From positions 248,001 through 312,000 of the forward strand of contig NC_011887.1 of assembly GCF_000022085.1 (NCBI RefSeq): DNA of 64,000 nucleotides, read 5' to 3'. Below, in pieces: positions 8,810 to 16,400 of this stretch (within the stretch, counting starts at the first letter, position 1; each line of letters begins with the position of its first letter). This DNA comes from Methylobacterium nodulans ORS 2060 (GTDB taxonomy: Bacteria; Pseudomonadota; Alphaproteobacteria; Rhizobiales; Beijerinckiaceae). The notes beneath the pieces were generated by a model. It was not told the DNA's origin, ran no database searches, and saw only the letters and a program-made list of their open reading frames with translations. Position numbers and translations under genes: made by a program.

Positions 8810-9810
8810 ACCTTTCCGTACTGAAGGCGCCGCCGATCGCGCCACGGCAGCAGGCCGTACAGGGCGACGAGGCAGGCAAGCGCGAGGGCGCCCGGGATCG
8901 GGCGCAGGTCGACGACGGCCCGGACCGGCCGGGGCGTCGCAGCGGCAGTGACCGGCTCCGCGAGCCCGTCCGGCCCGGCGAGATGCGCGTAGGCGAGGCC
9001 GGTCTCCCCGGCGAGGCGCCGCAGATAGGCTTCGCGCACCGAGGAGAGGTGCTCGCTGCCCTCCGCCGGCAGGGCGCCGTAGGGCGCGTTGCGGGGATTG
9101 TAGCCCTCCCGCGTCTCGGCATCCGGCGGCGGCGGGCCGAAGCGGTTCTCGTGCGGGACGTCGCCGGGGCCGTAGAAGCCCGTCTCGCGCCCCCGGTCGT
9201 CGTAGCGGGGGATCGGCGACAGGCCGTAGCCCCCCGTCCCCAGGATCACGCCGCGCACCGCGCCTGCCCGGCCCTCGAAGGGCGGCGGGCCGCCCGCCGG
9301 CAGGGGCGGCGCCTCGTGCCCGTCGGTGACGAAGGCGAGATCGCTGCCGAGTTCGCCCGCGAGCGCGATCGCCCGGTGGAGCCCGGCGGCGATCCGGCTG
9401 TCCCCGTCCCAGGCCATGCGCCAGTCGAGACCCGCGATGGCGCCGTCGAGCGGCGCGAAATCGGCGCAGACCTCGACCGGCTCGAACAGCAGGAAGACCC
9501 GCCGCTCGCTGAACAGGGCAAGGCCAAGGCGCGAGCCGCAGGGCAGGTCCGCCGCCATCCACCGCAGGGCGGCCTTAGTGATCTCCAGGCGGCTCGCCGG
9601 CCGGCCGTCCCGTGCATAGTCGCGGGTGTTCATGCTCCCGGTGATATCCACCACCACCAGCGCCTCGACCCGGCTGCGGGTCAGCGCGACGGGCGGCATC
9701 GCGAGAGCGAGGCCGGTGAGCAGGGCCGCCCCGGCGAGCAGCCGGCCGTGCGGGTCGCTGCGCAGGCGGCGAAGGCCGGCGCGCAGGATAGCTGCGAGGC
9801 GCCCGGTCAC
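8806..9810 (-). CDS. mxaL: MxaL, membrane-anchored von Willebrand A protein for MDH maturation
   Basis: 334 residues from GTG 9810, which overlaps the mxaK stop. An N-terminal membrane segment (LLAGAALLTGLALAMPPVAL) is followed by a vWA domain with metal-ion-dependent adhesion motif VVVDITGSMNTRD and later FVTDGHEAPP. A C-terminal hydrophobic helix (IPGALALACLVALYGLLPW) ends the chain. In the known operon mxaACKL are needed to put calcium into methanol dehydrogenase. Confidence 0.87.
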   Translation of the reverse strand: MTGRLAAILRAGLRRLRSDPHGRLLAGAALLTGLALAMPPVALTRSRVEALVVVDITGSMNTRDYARDGRPASRLEITKAALRWMAADLPCGSRLGLALFSERRVFLLFEPVEVCADFAPLDGAIAGLDWRMAWDGDSRIAAGLHRAIALAGELGSDLAFVTDGHEAPPLPAGGPPPFEGRAGAVRGVILGTGGYGLSPIPRYDDRGRETGFYGPGDVPHENRFGPPPPDAETREGYNPRNAPYGALPAEGSEHLSSVREAYLRRLAGETGLAYAHLAGPDGLAEPVTAAATPRPVRAVVDLRPIPGALALACLVALYGLLPWRDRRRLQYGKV

Positions 9811-10412
9811 GGCAGCCCCCGTGGCTGGCCCGGAATGTCGGTCCAGATCTTCCTGGGATCGGCCGGCATCTCCTCGCCCTCGGTGCGGCCGCGTTCGGGA
9901 AAGTCCCGGACGAGGCGCGACGCGACGTCGAGGTTGTACTTGGCGTCCCAGTCGTCGGGTCGCAGCGTGAGCGCCCGGCGATAGGCCTCGCGGGCGAGGA
10001 CGACGAGCGGGCCGGCCTTCTCGAGGTCCCCGGCCTCCAGCCGGCCGAAGGCCTGCCGCAGGCGGGCATCGCCCAGCACGCGCCGGGCCTCGCCCCGGAG
10101 CCGGGCCGGGCCGCGCCGGTCGAGGGCGTCGGTGAGCGGCTCGGCTTCCTCGAACCGCTCGCGCCGGGCCAGGAAGCGGATGCGGGCGAGCAGCACCTCG
10201 GGCAGCGCACCGGACGCAACGGCCGCGTCCTTGCCGGCCTCCAGGGCCGCGATGGTGCGGTTGGCGGCAATGTCTCGCCACGCGAGGGCGACCGCGCCGA
10301 GCGCCGCCGCCGCCAGCAGGCCGGGGAGCACCAGCAGGAGGGGGGAGCGCAGGCGCAGCCAGATCGGCCGGAGCCCCGGCCGCCGGGCAGCTGGGAAGCC
10401 GGAAGCGATCAT
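9807..10412 (-). CDS. mxaK: MxaK, membrane protein for MDH assembly
   Basis: 201 residues starting at ATG 10412 within the mxaC stop (ATGA). One membrane helix at about residues 22-45 (RSPLLLVLPGLLAAAALGAVALAW) is followed by a periplasmic helical region that looks TPR-like (LREEA-type helices, AYRRALTLRPDDWDAKYNLDVASRL). Recognised by this layout and by place between mxaC and mxaL, which together serve calcium insertion into MxaF. Translationally coupled to both neighbours. Confidence 0.83.
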   Translation of the reverse strand: MIASGFPAARRPGLRPIWLRLRSPLLLVLPGLLAAAALGAVALAWRDIAANRTIAALEAGKDAAVASGALPEVLLARIRFLARRERFEEAEPLTDALDRRGPARLRGEARRVLGDARLRQAFGRLEAGDLEKAGPLVVLAREAYRRALTLRPDDWDAKYNLDVASRLVRDFPERGRTEGEEMPADPRKIWTDIPGQPRGLP

Positions 10413-11470
10413 GCGACACGCCTCGCGTCGGCTGGAGCCGATCCGGCGCGCACGACATCGGCTGCGTCCGACGCCCGGCAGGGAGCGGCGAGATCCGCCT
10501 CGATCAGCTTGGCGAGCAGCAGGATCCCGATGCAGAGGCCGGCGAGCCCGTAGGCGAGCCCGGTCAGGTCGCGCCGCGGCCGCTCCTCGACGAGGGCGAT
10601 CGGGTGGCGTTCGAGGCGGTCGATCTCGCGGATCGCCTCCTCCACCGCCTGAGGGCTCTCCGCCTCGAAGGCGCGGTAGGGCACGCCGAGGCCGCGGAAG
10701 AACAGGTCGAGGTGGCGCTCGGGCGCGGCTTGAGGCGTGTCCTCGCCGGAGGGCCGGTCGGCGAGCCCGGGCGAGCCCGCCGTGCGCAGGAACAGCCAGT
10801 AGAGGGTCGGGCGCAGCTGCGCGAAGGCGGCGCGCAGCGTGTCCTGCGTCCGGCGGTCGATCACGGCGGCCCCGTCGGAGACGAGGAGCAGCACACGCCC
10901 GGTGCTCGCGCCGGCACCGAACTGGGACAGGGCGAGGCCGAGGCCCCGCGCGACGTTGGTGGCGTCGAGCCCCGGCCGGTCGATGGCGCGGATCGCGGCC
11001 CGCACCGCCTCGGAGCGGTCGGTCATCGGCAGCACGGCGATCGGCGCCGTCGAGAAGACCGAGACCGCGACCTGGTCGTGCGGGCGCCGGCCGACGAACT
11101 CGGCCAGCAGCCGGCGCGAGGCCGCCGCCTTCGACTCCTCCGCACCGGAGGGCTGCCGGCCGGCGAAGCTCTCGTTCATGCTGCCGCTGCGGTCGATGAG
11201 GAGCGAGACCTGGGCGCCCGTGCCGGTGCGGTGGATCCGCTCGCCGCGCAGGAACGGCCCCGCTACGGCGACGAGCGTGAAGCCGATCGCCCCGATGCCG
11301 GCGAGCGTGAGGCCAAGCCCGATCGCGCGCGACAGGCCGTCGGCTGGCACCATCGCGGCGGCGGGCAGCGGGTGCCGGCGCAGCGCCGGGCCGAGGAGCG
11401 GCAGCAGGGCGAGCGGCAGCAGCCAGAGCAGGTCGGGCGTCGTCGCAGCGAGGCGGGCGAGGAGGCTCAT
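10409..11470 (-). CDS. mxaC: MxaC, von Willebrand A membrane protein for MDH maturation
   Basis: 353 residues. N-terminal hydrophobic helices (LLWLLPLALLPLLG and LGLTLAGIGAIGFTLVAVAGPF) precede a vWA domain with intact MIDAS motif LLIDRSGSMNES and a second loop LLVSDGAAVID. A C-terminal helix lies at GLAYGLAGLCIGILLLAKLI. The layout matches BatA-like proteins that pair with MoxR ATPases, here MxaR. Start and stop overlap mxaA and mxaK by four bases each, so the whole RSACKL block is translationally coupled. Confidence 0.87.
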   Translation of the reverse strand: MSLLARLAATTPDLLWLLPLALLPLLGPALRRHPLPAAAMVPADGLSRAIGLGLTLAGIGAIGFTLVAVAGPFLRGERIHRTGTGAQVSLLIDRSGSMNESFAGRQPSGAEESKAAASRRLLAEFVGRRPHDQVAVSVFSTAPIAVLPMTDRSEAVRAAIRAIDRPGLDATNVARGLGLALSQFGAGASTGRVLLLVSDGAAVIDRRTQDTLRAAFAQLRPTLYWLFLRTAGSPGLADRPSGEDTPQAAPERHLDLFFRGLGVPYRAFEAESPQAVEEAIREIDRLERHPIALVEERPRRDLTGLAYGLAGLCIGILLLAKLIEADLAAPCRASDAADVVRAGSAPADARRVA

Positions 11471-12414
11471 GCGGGCCGCTCCGCAATGCGCTCCACGGCG
11501 GCGAGCCGGCGCGCCACGGTCTCGGCCTCGGCGAGGGGCCAGGCCGCCCGCGCGCCGGCCGGGTCCCGCCCGAAGAAGGTCTCGCGCGAAGCCTGGAAGA
11601 ACCGCGCCAGCGGCTGCGCCAGCGGCCGGTAGACGGGGTGGCGGTCCAGGAAGGCGCCGAGATCATCGGCGAGCACCCGGCGCCCGGCGGTCCGGTCGAG
11701 GCCCCGGTGCAGGGCGAGGAGCGCGCCGCGATAGGCGGCGTCCGGGTCCGGCGAGCGGGCGAGGCGGCGCAGCTGCCGCAGGGCGGCCGCGAAGGCGCGG
11801 GCCGGGCGGCGGCGAAAGAGCCACCACGCCCGGTCATGGGCCAGGAGGCCGAGGGCGGCGAGCGCGAGGGCGGAGAGGCCGAGGGCCGCAACGGTAGCGG
11901 GCCCCGGATCACGGCGCGGCGCGGGCGCCTGCGGGCGCATGTGATCGGCGGGATCATCCACCGGCGCCGGCTGCACCTCGCGCAGGGGCGAGACGCCGAC
12001 CGGCCAGCCCGGCACCTCGGCGCTCGCCGTGGTGAGCGCGGCGGCTGTCTGTGCCGCAAAGGTGACCGGGAAGCCCGGCACTTCGAGCTTGCGCGCGTCG
12101 AGGGCGACGTAGAAGGTCTGGTAGGTCAGCGTCAGGCGCCAGCGGCGCTCGCCGTCCTTCACGGGGCCGGCCGTGACCGCGACCGCGCGCAGGTCGAGCC
12201 AGCGGGTCAGGGGCCCGGGCTTCGGCAGCGACGCCGGTTCGAGAGAGAGGCCGTCCGCGACGGCGATCTCGACCTCTGCGGTGAACAGGTCGCCAGCGAA
12301 AAGCCCGAAGGGCCGCGGGCTGCGCACCACGACGTCGCCGACCTGCGCGGCGGCCGGCGCCGCCGTGAGGATGGCGAGCAGAACGAGGAGCGCGGGGATG
12401 GCACGGCCCCTCAT
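11467..12414 (-). CDS. mxaA: MxaA, periplasmic/membrane protein for MDH maturation
   Basis: 315 residues with a signal peptide (IPALLVLLAILTAAPAAAQ), a periplasmic beta-rich region, one membrane helix at about residues 175-190 (TVAALGLSALALAALGLLA) and a cytoplasmic helical tail. The layout is that of the BatD-like partner of MoxR/vWA systems. ATG 12414 overlaps the mxaS stop. In the known operon mxaA mutants make calcium-free, inactive methanol dehydrogenase. Confidence 0.85.
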   Translation of the reverse strand: MRGRAIPALLVLLAILTAAPAAAQVGDVVVRSPRPFGLFAGDLFTAEVEIAVADGLSLEPASLPKPGPLTRWLDLRAVAVTAGPVKDGERRWRLTLTYQTFYVALDARKLEVPGFPVTFAAQTAAALTTASAEVPGWPVGVSPLREVQPAPVDDPADHMRPQAPAPRRDPGPATVAALGLSALALAALGLLAHDRAWWLFRRRPARAFAAALRQLRRLARSPDPDAAYRGALLALHRGLDRTAGRRVLADDLGAFLDRHPVYRPLAQPLARFFQASRETFFGRDPAGARAAWPLAEAETVARRLAAVERIAERPA

Positions 12415-13262
12415 GCGGCCGTCCCCAGGAGGTGCCGGGACAACTCATCCGCATCGAGCCGGCCGGCGAGCCGGTAGGGCGGGCGCCCGCGGGCGAGGGC
12501 CAGCCGATGCAGCGCCGTGCGGAATGCCGCCTCGCGGGCGAGCCAGCGGGCCTTCAGCGCCGGGCGCATCAGCACCAGCCGCCTTCCGCCGCCTTCGAGG
12601 TCGTCGAGGGCGAGGAGACCGAAATCCGGGAGATCCGCCCCCAGCGCATCGTCATCCACCAGGACCGGGACGAGGTCGTGCGGCGCGAGCCGGTCGAACA
12701 GCGCCGCCACCTGCGCCTCCGGCATCCGGAAGTCCGAGACCACCAGCACCAGCCGGCGCCGTCCCGCCAGGCGCCCGGCGGCCGCGACCAGCCCGGCGGC
12801 TCCGCGGCCGTGCGGGACCACGGCGTCGAGCATCGCGGTGACGCGGGCGGCGGCGCAGCGCCGCCGGGTCGCCGGCAGGGTCACGTCCTCGCGCGGGCCG
12901 GCATCGCAGCCGATCAGCCCGAAGGCGTCGCCGATCCGCGTCGCCGAATGCGCCAGCGCGACGCAGAGATCGCACGCGAGGCGCCAGGGCTCGGACCGGC
13001 CGCAAAAGCGCATCGAGGCCGAGAGGTCGAGCAGCACCCAGACCTCCACCGCGCGGGGCTGCTCGAACCGCCGCACCATCGTGGTGCCGAACGGGTCGCG
13101 CAAGGTGGCGCGCAGGTCGATCCGCCGGGCATCGGGATGGCGCCAGAACGGCACCTGATCGCGAAAAATCCCGGGTCCGCCGGTGTCGCGGGCGCGGTGC
13201 GCTCCGGGTCCGGGACCGGCTGCCGGGTCCCGTAGGCGGTAGAGAATGTCGGGTGCGCTCAC
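12411..13262 (-). CDS. mxaS: MxaS, DUF58 family protein
   Basis: 283 residues from GTG 13262 overlapping the mxaR stop. The DUF58 signature region is present: FRDQVPFWRHPDARRIDLRATLRDPFG near residues 32-60, then EVWVLLDLSASMRFCG, which is a vWA-like metal site. DUF58 proteins work with MoxR AAA ATPases, and the partner MxaR is directly upstream. The start codon is weak but the coupling to mxaR supports it. Confidence 0.85.
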   Translation of the reverse strand: MSAPDILYRLRDPAAGPGPGAHRARDTGGPGIFRDQVPFWRHPDARRIDLRATLRDPFGTTMVRRFEQPRAVEVWVLLDLSASMRFCGRSEPWRLACDLCVALAHSATRIGDAFGLIGCDAGPREDVTLPATRRRCAAARVTAMLDAVVPHGRGAAGLVAAAGRLAGRRRLVLVVSDFRMPEAQVAALFDRLAPHDLVPVLVDDDALGADLPDFGLLALDDLEGGGRRLVLMRPALKARWLAREAAFRTALHRLALARGRPPYRLAGRLDADELSRHLLGTAA

Positions 13263-14290
13263 GGCACCGGCACCGCGGCGAGGACGGCCCGGCAGAGCTC
13301 GGGCACGAGGCGCTCGCGGCGCATCTCGTAGACCGGCTCCAGGAAGACCCGGTGCGCCATGGTCTCGAGAAAAACCTCGCGCACGTCCTCCGGCACCAGC
13401 ATGTCGCGGCCTTCGAGCCAGGCCCGCACCCGCGCCGCCCGGATCAGGAAGGCGATGCCGCGCGGGCTCGCCCCGCCCTGCACCAGCGCCTCCATGGCGA
13501 TGTCGGGCAGGCGGATCCCCGCCGCGGCCGGATCGAGCAGCGCCGCCCAGAGCGCGACCACGTAGGCTTCGAGGTCGGGGCTGGCGTGGATGCCGTGCTG
13601 GATCGCCGCGGCAATCCCCCCGATCGCGGCGTGGTCGAGGATGCCCGGGGCGACCTCGCCGATAAGCCGGTCGGTGTCGTGGAAGCGCGGATCGAAGGCG
13701 AGGCGGCGGCGCAGCTCCGGATCGCGGGGCGCCTCGAGGCCGATCTCCATGAGGAAGCGGTCGCGGGCCGCCGCGGGCAGCTCGAAGGTCTCCTCGCGCT
13801 CGACGCGATTGCGGTCGGCAAAGACCAGGAGATGCGGGAAGCGGTACTCGCGCTCGAAGGCCTGGACGCTGCGCTCCGCCATCAGCCGCAGCAGCAGGGC
13901 ATGGACCTGTGGCCGCGCCCGGTTGATCTCGTTGAAGAAGAAGACCGAGAGATCCTCCGCCCGGCGCAGCACGGGGCCGGGCTCCACCCGCGGACGGCCA
14001 TCATCAGCCAGGAAGGTGTGATAGATCAGGTCGGCCGGCATCAGGTCGACCGTGCCTTCGATGCGCTCGTAGGAGCCGCCGAGCGCCCGCGCCACGGCGC
14101 GCAGCAGGGTGGTCTTGCCGACGCCCACATCGCCTTCGAGCAGGACGTGCCCGCGGACGAAGATCGCGATGGTGACAAGGCGGATCGCCCGCTCCTGACC
14201 GATCACGGCCTTTCCCACCTCGCGCTCGAAACGCAGGGCGGCCTCGCGCCAGTCGGTCAGCATCGCATCGGCGGGACGGATCTGGTTCAT
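13259..14290 (-). CDS. mxaR: MxaR, MoxR-type AAA+ ATPase
   Basis: 343 residues, the founding MoxR type. Walker A is GDVGVGKTTLLRA near residue 54 and Walker B is SVFFFNEINRARP near 112. The sensor region follows at LLVFADRNRVEREETFELP, and the MoxR lid sequence ISPRGIAF appears as ASPRGIAFLIRAARVRAW. It is thought to act as a chaperone with DUF58 and vWA partners to mature methanol dehydrogenase. It begins the coupled accessory block, 133 bases after mxaI and beyond two strong hairpins. Confidence 0.92.
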   Translation of the reverse strand: MNQIRPADAMLTDWREAALRFEREVGKAVIGQERAIRLVTIAIFVRGHVLLEGDVGVGKTTLLRAVARALGGSYERIEGTVDLMPADLIYHTFLADDGRPRVEPGPVLRRAEDLSVFFFNEINRARPQVHALLLRLMAERSVQAFEREYRFPHLLVFADRNRVEREETFELPAAARDRFLMEIGLEAPRDPELRRRLAFDPRFHDTDRLIGEVAPGILDHAAIGGIAAAIQHGIHASPDLEAYVVALWAALLDPAAAGIRLPDIAMEALVQGGASPRGIAFLIRAARVRAWLEGRDMLVPEDVREVFLETMAHRVFLEPVYEMRRERLVPELCRAVLAAVPVP

Positions 14291-14365
14291 GTCTCAGGAC
14301 TCCGCGCCCGTCCCGCGGGCGTTGGTCGCGCGCCGGGCGCGTCGCCGTGGGGCGGACGACCGTTG

Positions 14366-14414
14366 CCCGCCGCCGGCACCCGGCGGCGGGAGGGCGGCAG
14401 AGCCTTCTGCCGCC
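14366..14414 (-). promoter_or_regulatory. Tandem hairpins between mxaI and mxaR
   Basis: Two perfect stems lie next to each other. An 11-bp stem pairs 14366-14376 with 14380-14390, and a 9-bp stem pairs 14393-14401 with 14406-14414. On the minus strand they directly follow mxaI. There is no long U run, so they suit an attenuator or an RNA-stabilising 3' structure more than a full terminator. They separate the structural genes from the accessory genes. Confidence 0.6.
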
Positions 14415-14423
14415 ACGCGCGGA

Positions 14424-14723
14424 TTACTGGCTGGCGAGCTTGGTGACGTCGTATTCGAAGCGGCCGGTCCTCTTGAAGGCCTCGACGCGCTTGCGGTTGC
14501 GCTCCTCCATCGCCTTGATCGAGTCTGCCTGCTTGTTGAGTTCCTTGGGATCGTGTTTGGGATCGTACTTCGTCCCGGCGATCTTGTCGGGGAAGCCGGG
14601 CTTGGGCTCCCAGCAATCGCCTGCGGCTTTGCACTTGGTGCCGTCATAGGCGAGCGCCGGGAGCGCGGTTCCGGCGACGAGCGTTCCGGCAGCGATGGCC
14701 GCTGCCGCAAGTGTCATGCGCAT
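14424..14723 (-). CDS. mxaI: MxaI, methanol dehydrogenase small (beta) subunit
   Basis: 99 residues with signal peptide (MRMTLAAAAIAAGTLVAGTALPALA) and mature start YDGTKCKAAGDCWEPKPGF, which matches the known beta subunit including its disulfide pair of cysteines. The lysine-rich C-terminal helix (KQADSIKAMEERNRKRVEAF) wraps around MxaF in the alpha2beta2 enzyme. ATG 14723 is preceded by an excellent AAGGAGG site; a second ATG lies two codons later. The strong site fits high expression. Confidence 0.96.
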   Translation of the reverse strand: MRMTLAAAAIAAGTLVAGTALPALAYDGTKCKAAGDCWEPKPGFPDKIAGTKYDPKHDPKELNKQADSIKAMEERNRKRVEAFKRTGRFEYDVTKLASQ

Positions 14724-14816
14724 CAGGTGTTCCTCCTTGGGTTCGATCGGCGGTTGCTGCCGCCCGTGTCGCGCTGGCGCGCGATCTTCTCGACGCTCCC
14801 GGATCAAGTCCGGCGG

Positions 14817-15425
14817 TCACGACTTGCCGCTCCCGCGGCACATCCCGGGCGGATCGTCCGGGAAAGTCTCGCCGAGCTTGTAGGGCGTGTATGACTTCTT
14901 CTGATCCTCGCTCAGCCACTCTGCATCCTGCGCCGGCCCGGTATAGAGATGCCGGACCCAGGCCATGGCCTGGAGGATGTCGTCGAGCGTGAGCGAGAGC
15001 GATTGCGGGCCCATCTGAGCCTGGGCGCCGCCGAACACGATCGAGAACAGGCCCGCATCGGTCGTACCCTGCGGATAGGTCCAGTAATTGTCGTTGAGGC
15101 CGGGCCCGATCTTGCCCTCGCCGACATGGCCGTGGCAGCCGGAGCAGGCGGCGAGGAAGGTCTGCTCGCCCTTCTTCAGGCAGGAGGCGTCGAACAGGTA
15201 GGGATTGCGGCCGCTGGCGAGGAAGCGCTTGACGCCCTCGGTGTCGCGGCCCTCGGGCAGGGCCTCGTTGAGGTCGAGCTTTTCCCCGGTGACGACGCTG
15301 CGCAGGTCGACGCTGCTGCTCTGCGCCGTGGCCCGCGGCGACAGGGCACCCGCGAGGGGGCCGAGGGCCGTGATGGTGACGACGAGCCCGAGGCTTGCGC
15401 TCAAGGCGGTCCAACGCTTCATCAT
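14817..15425 (-). CDS. mxaG: MxaG, cytochrome cL, electron acceptor of methanol dehydrogenase
   Basis: 202 residues with signal peptide ending near PRATAQ. One c-type haem site CSGCH lies at residues 94-98. The context EQTFLAACSGCHGHVGEGKIGPGLNDNYWTYP is characteristic of cytochrome cL. The C-terminus ends with a cysteine (GMCRGSGKS). It takes electrons from PQQ of MxaF in the periplasm and passes them to cytochrome cH. ATG 15425 is followed immediately by a second ATG. Confidence 0.95.
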   Translation of the reverse strand: MMKRWTALSASLGLVVTITALGPLAGALSPRATAQSSSVDLRSVVTGEKLDLNEALPEGRDTEGVKRFLASGRNPYLFDASCLKKGEQTFLAACSGCHGHVGEGKIGPGLNDNYWTYPQGTTDAGLFSIVFGGAQAQMGPQSLSLTLDDILQAMAWVRHLYTGPAQDAEWLSEDQKKSYTPYKLGETFPDDPPGMCRGSGKS

Positions 15426-15487
15426 GCACGCGACTTTCTGGATGACGAGGAGGTGGGTTCGAGGGGCAGGCGCGCTCGCGCGCTCGA

Positions 15488-16333
15488 TCACGAGCCGGTC
15501 GGCAGCGTCGGCACGCCTTCCTCCTTCAGGATCGCCTCGATGGCGGGCTTGGCCTTGGCGAGGCCAGCCTCCAGCTCCTTCAGCAGGGTCTCGTCCCCAC
15601 GGCGCACCCCCATCGACTGGTCGAACTGCATCGTGATCTTCTGGCCGTCGCGGCTTGCGTCATCCGCGATCAGGGTCATGCGCAGGGGCACGGGCGAAGC
15701 CTTGACGAAGCGCGCCACCTCCGGCGCGAAGGGCGCTGCAATGGCTGCCTTGCCGGTCGCCACCTCCTCCACGAGGCGGGCCGGTTCGATCTGGGTGTAC
15801 TGGTTGCGCGGCGAGCGGAAATTCACCAGCGAGTAGAGGTAGGCCATGTCCTCCTCGTAGCGGCCGATGCGCTTGAGCATCGCCTCGCTCGGGGAGCCGA
15901 ACGGCACCGCCACGTGGCCCACCTGCTTGAGCCGCGGATCGGTCCAGGACGCGACGTCCAGCCCGTCCTGCTGGCGGCTGATGAAGACATAGCCGCTGCG
16001 GTAATAGGGCCGCGTGGTCAGCACCCGCGCATCCCCGGTGTCGAGGCCCGCGATCACGTCGCAGAGCTTCTTGTCGAGGAAGTCGCGCACCAGGTAGATC
16101 GCCGGCTTGTCCGACCAGACGAACTCCACCTTGCGGTCCATGGCGGCGGCCACGGCGGCCGCGACCTTGTTCTCGAGGCCGCTGCCGTCGCGTAGGGACA
16201 GGGGCGGCTGGCTGGCGGCGGCGCAGACGCGCAAGGCCGGCTGGCCGGTGGCGGGCGCTGTAGCCGGGGCGGCGCCCGCGGCTGCGGCCAGCGCCGTCAG
16301 GCCGGCGAGCCCGCCGACGAGGGATCTCAGCAT
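15488..16333 (-). CDS. mxaJ: MxaJ, periplasmic solute-binding-like protein of the MDH system
   Basis: 281 residues from ATG 16333 with a signal peptide (SLVGGLAGLTALAAAAGAAPA). The body is a family 3 periplasmic binding fold: LRVCAAASQPPLSLRDGSGLENKVAAAVAAAM, then LCDVIAGLDTGDARVLTTRPYYRSGYVFISR and KITMQFDQSMGVRRGDETLLKEL. In the operon it lies between mxaF and mxaG as expected. MxaJ is needed for MDH assembly and has been found associated with the enzyme in some species. It is not part of an ABC importer here. Confidence 0.93.
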   Translation of the reverse strand: MLRSLVGGLAGLTALAAAAGAAPATAPATGQPALRVCAAASQPPLSLRDGSGLENKVAAAVAAAMDRKVEFVWSDKPAIYLVRDFLDKKLCDVIAGLDTGDARVLTTRPYYRSGYVFISRQQDGLDVASWTDPRLKQVGHVAVPFGSPSEAMLKRIGRYEEDMAYLYSLVNFRSPRNQYTQIEPARLVEEVATGKAAIAAPFAPEVARFVKASPVPLRMTLIADDASRDGQKITMQFDQSMGVRRGDETLLKELEAGLAKAKPAIEAILKEEGVPTLPTGS

Positions 16334-16367
16334 GCTCTCAATCCGTGACAATCAGGCCCAAGGGGAC

Positions 16368-16393
16368 GGGCCGGGCCGATGACGGCCCGGCCC
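16368..16393 (-). promoter_or_regulatory. Perfect hairpin directly after mxaF
   Basis: An 11-bp GC-only stem pairs 16368-16378 with 16383-16393 around a 4-base loop. It begins 8 bases after the mxaF stop in the transcript and ends before mxaJ. No U tract follows. It probably protects the mxaF message from 3' decay or reduces read-through. Confidence 0.6.
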
Positions 16394-16400
16394 TGGCTGA

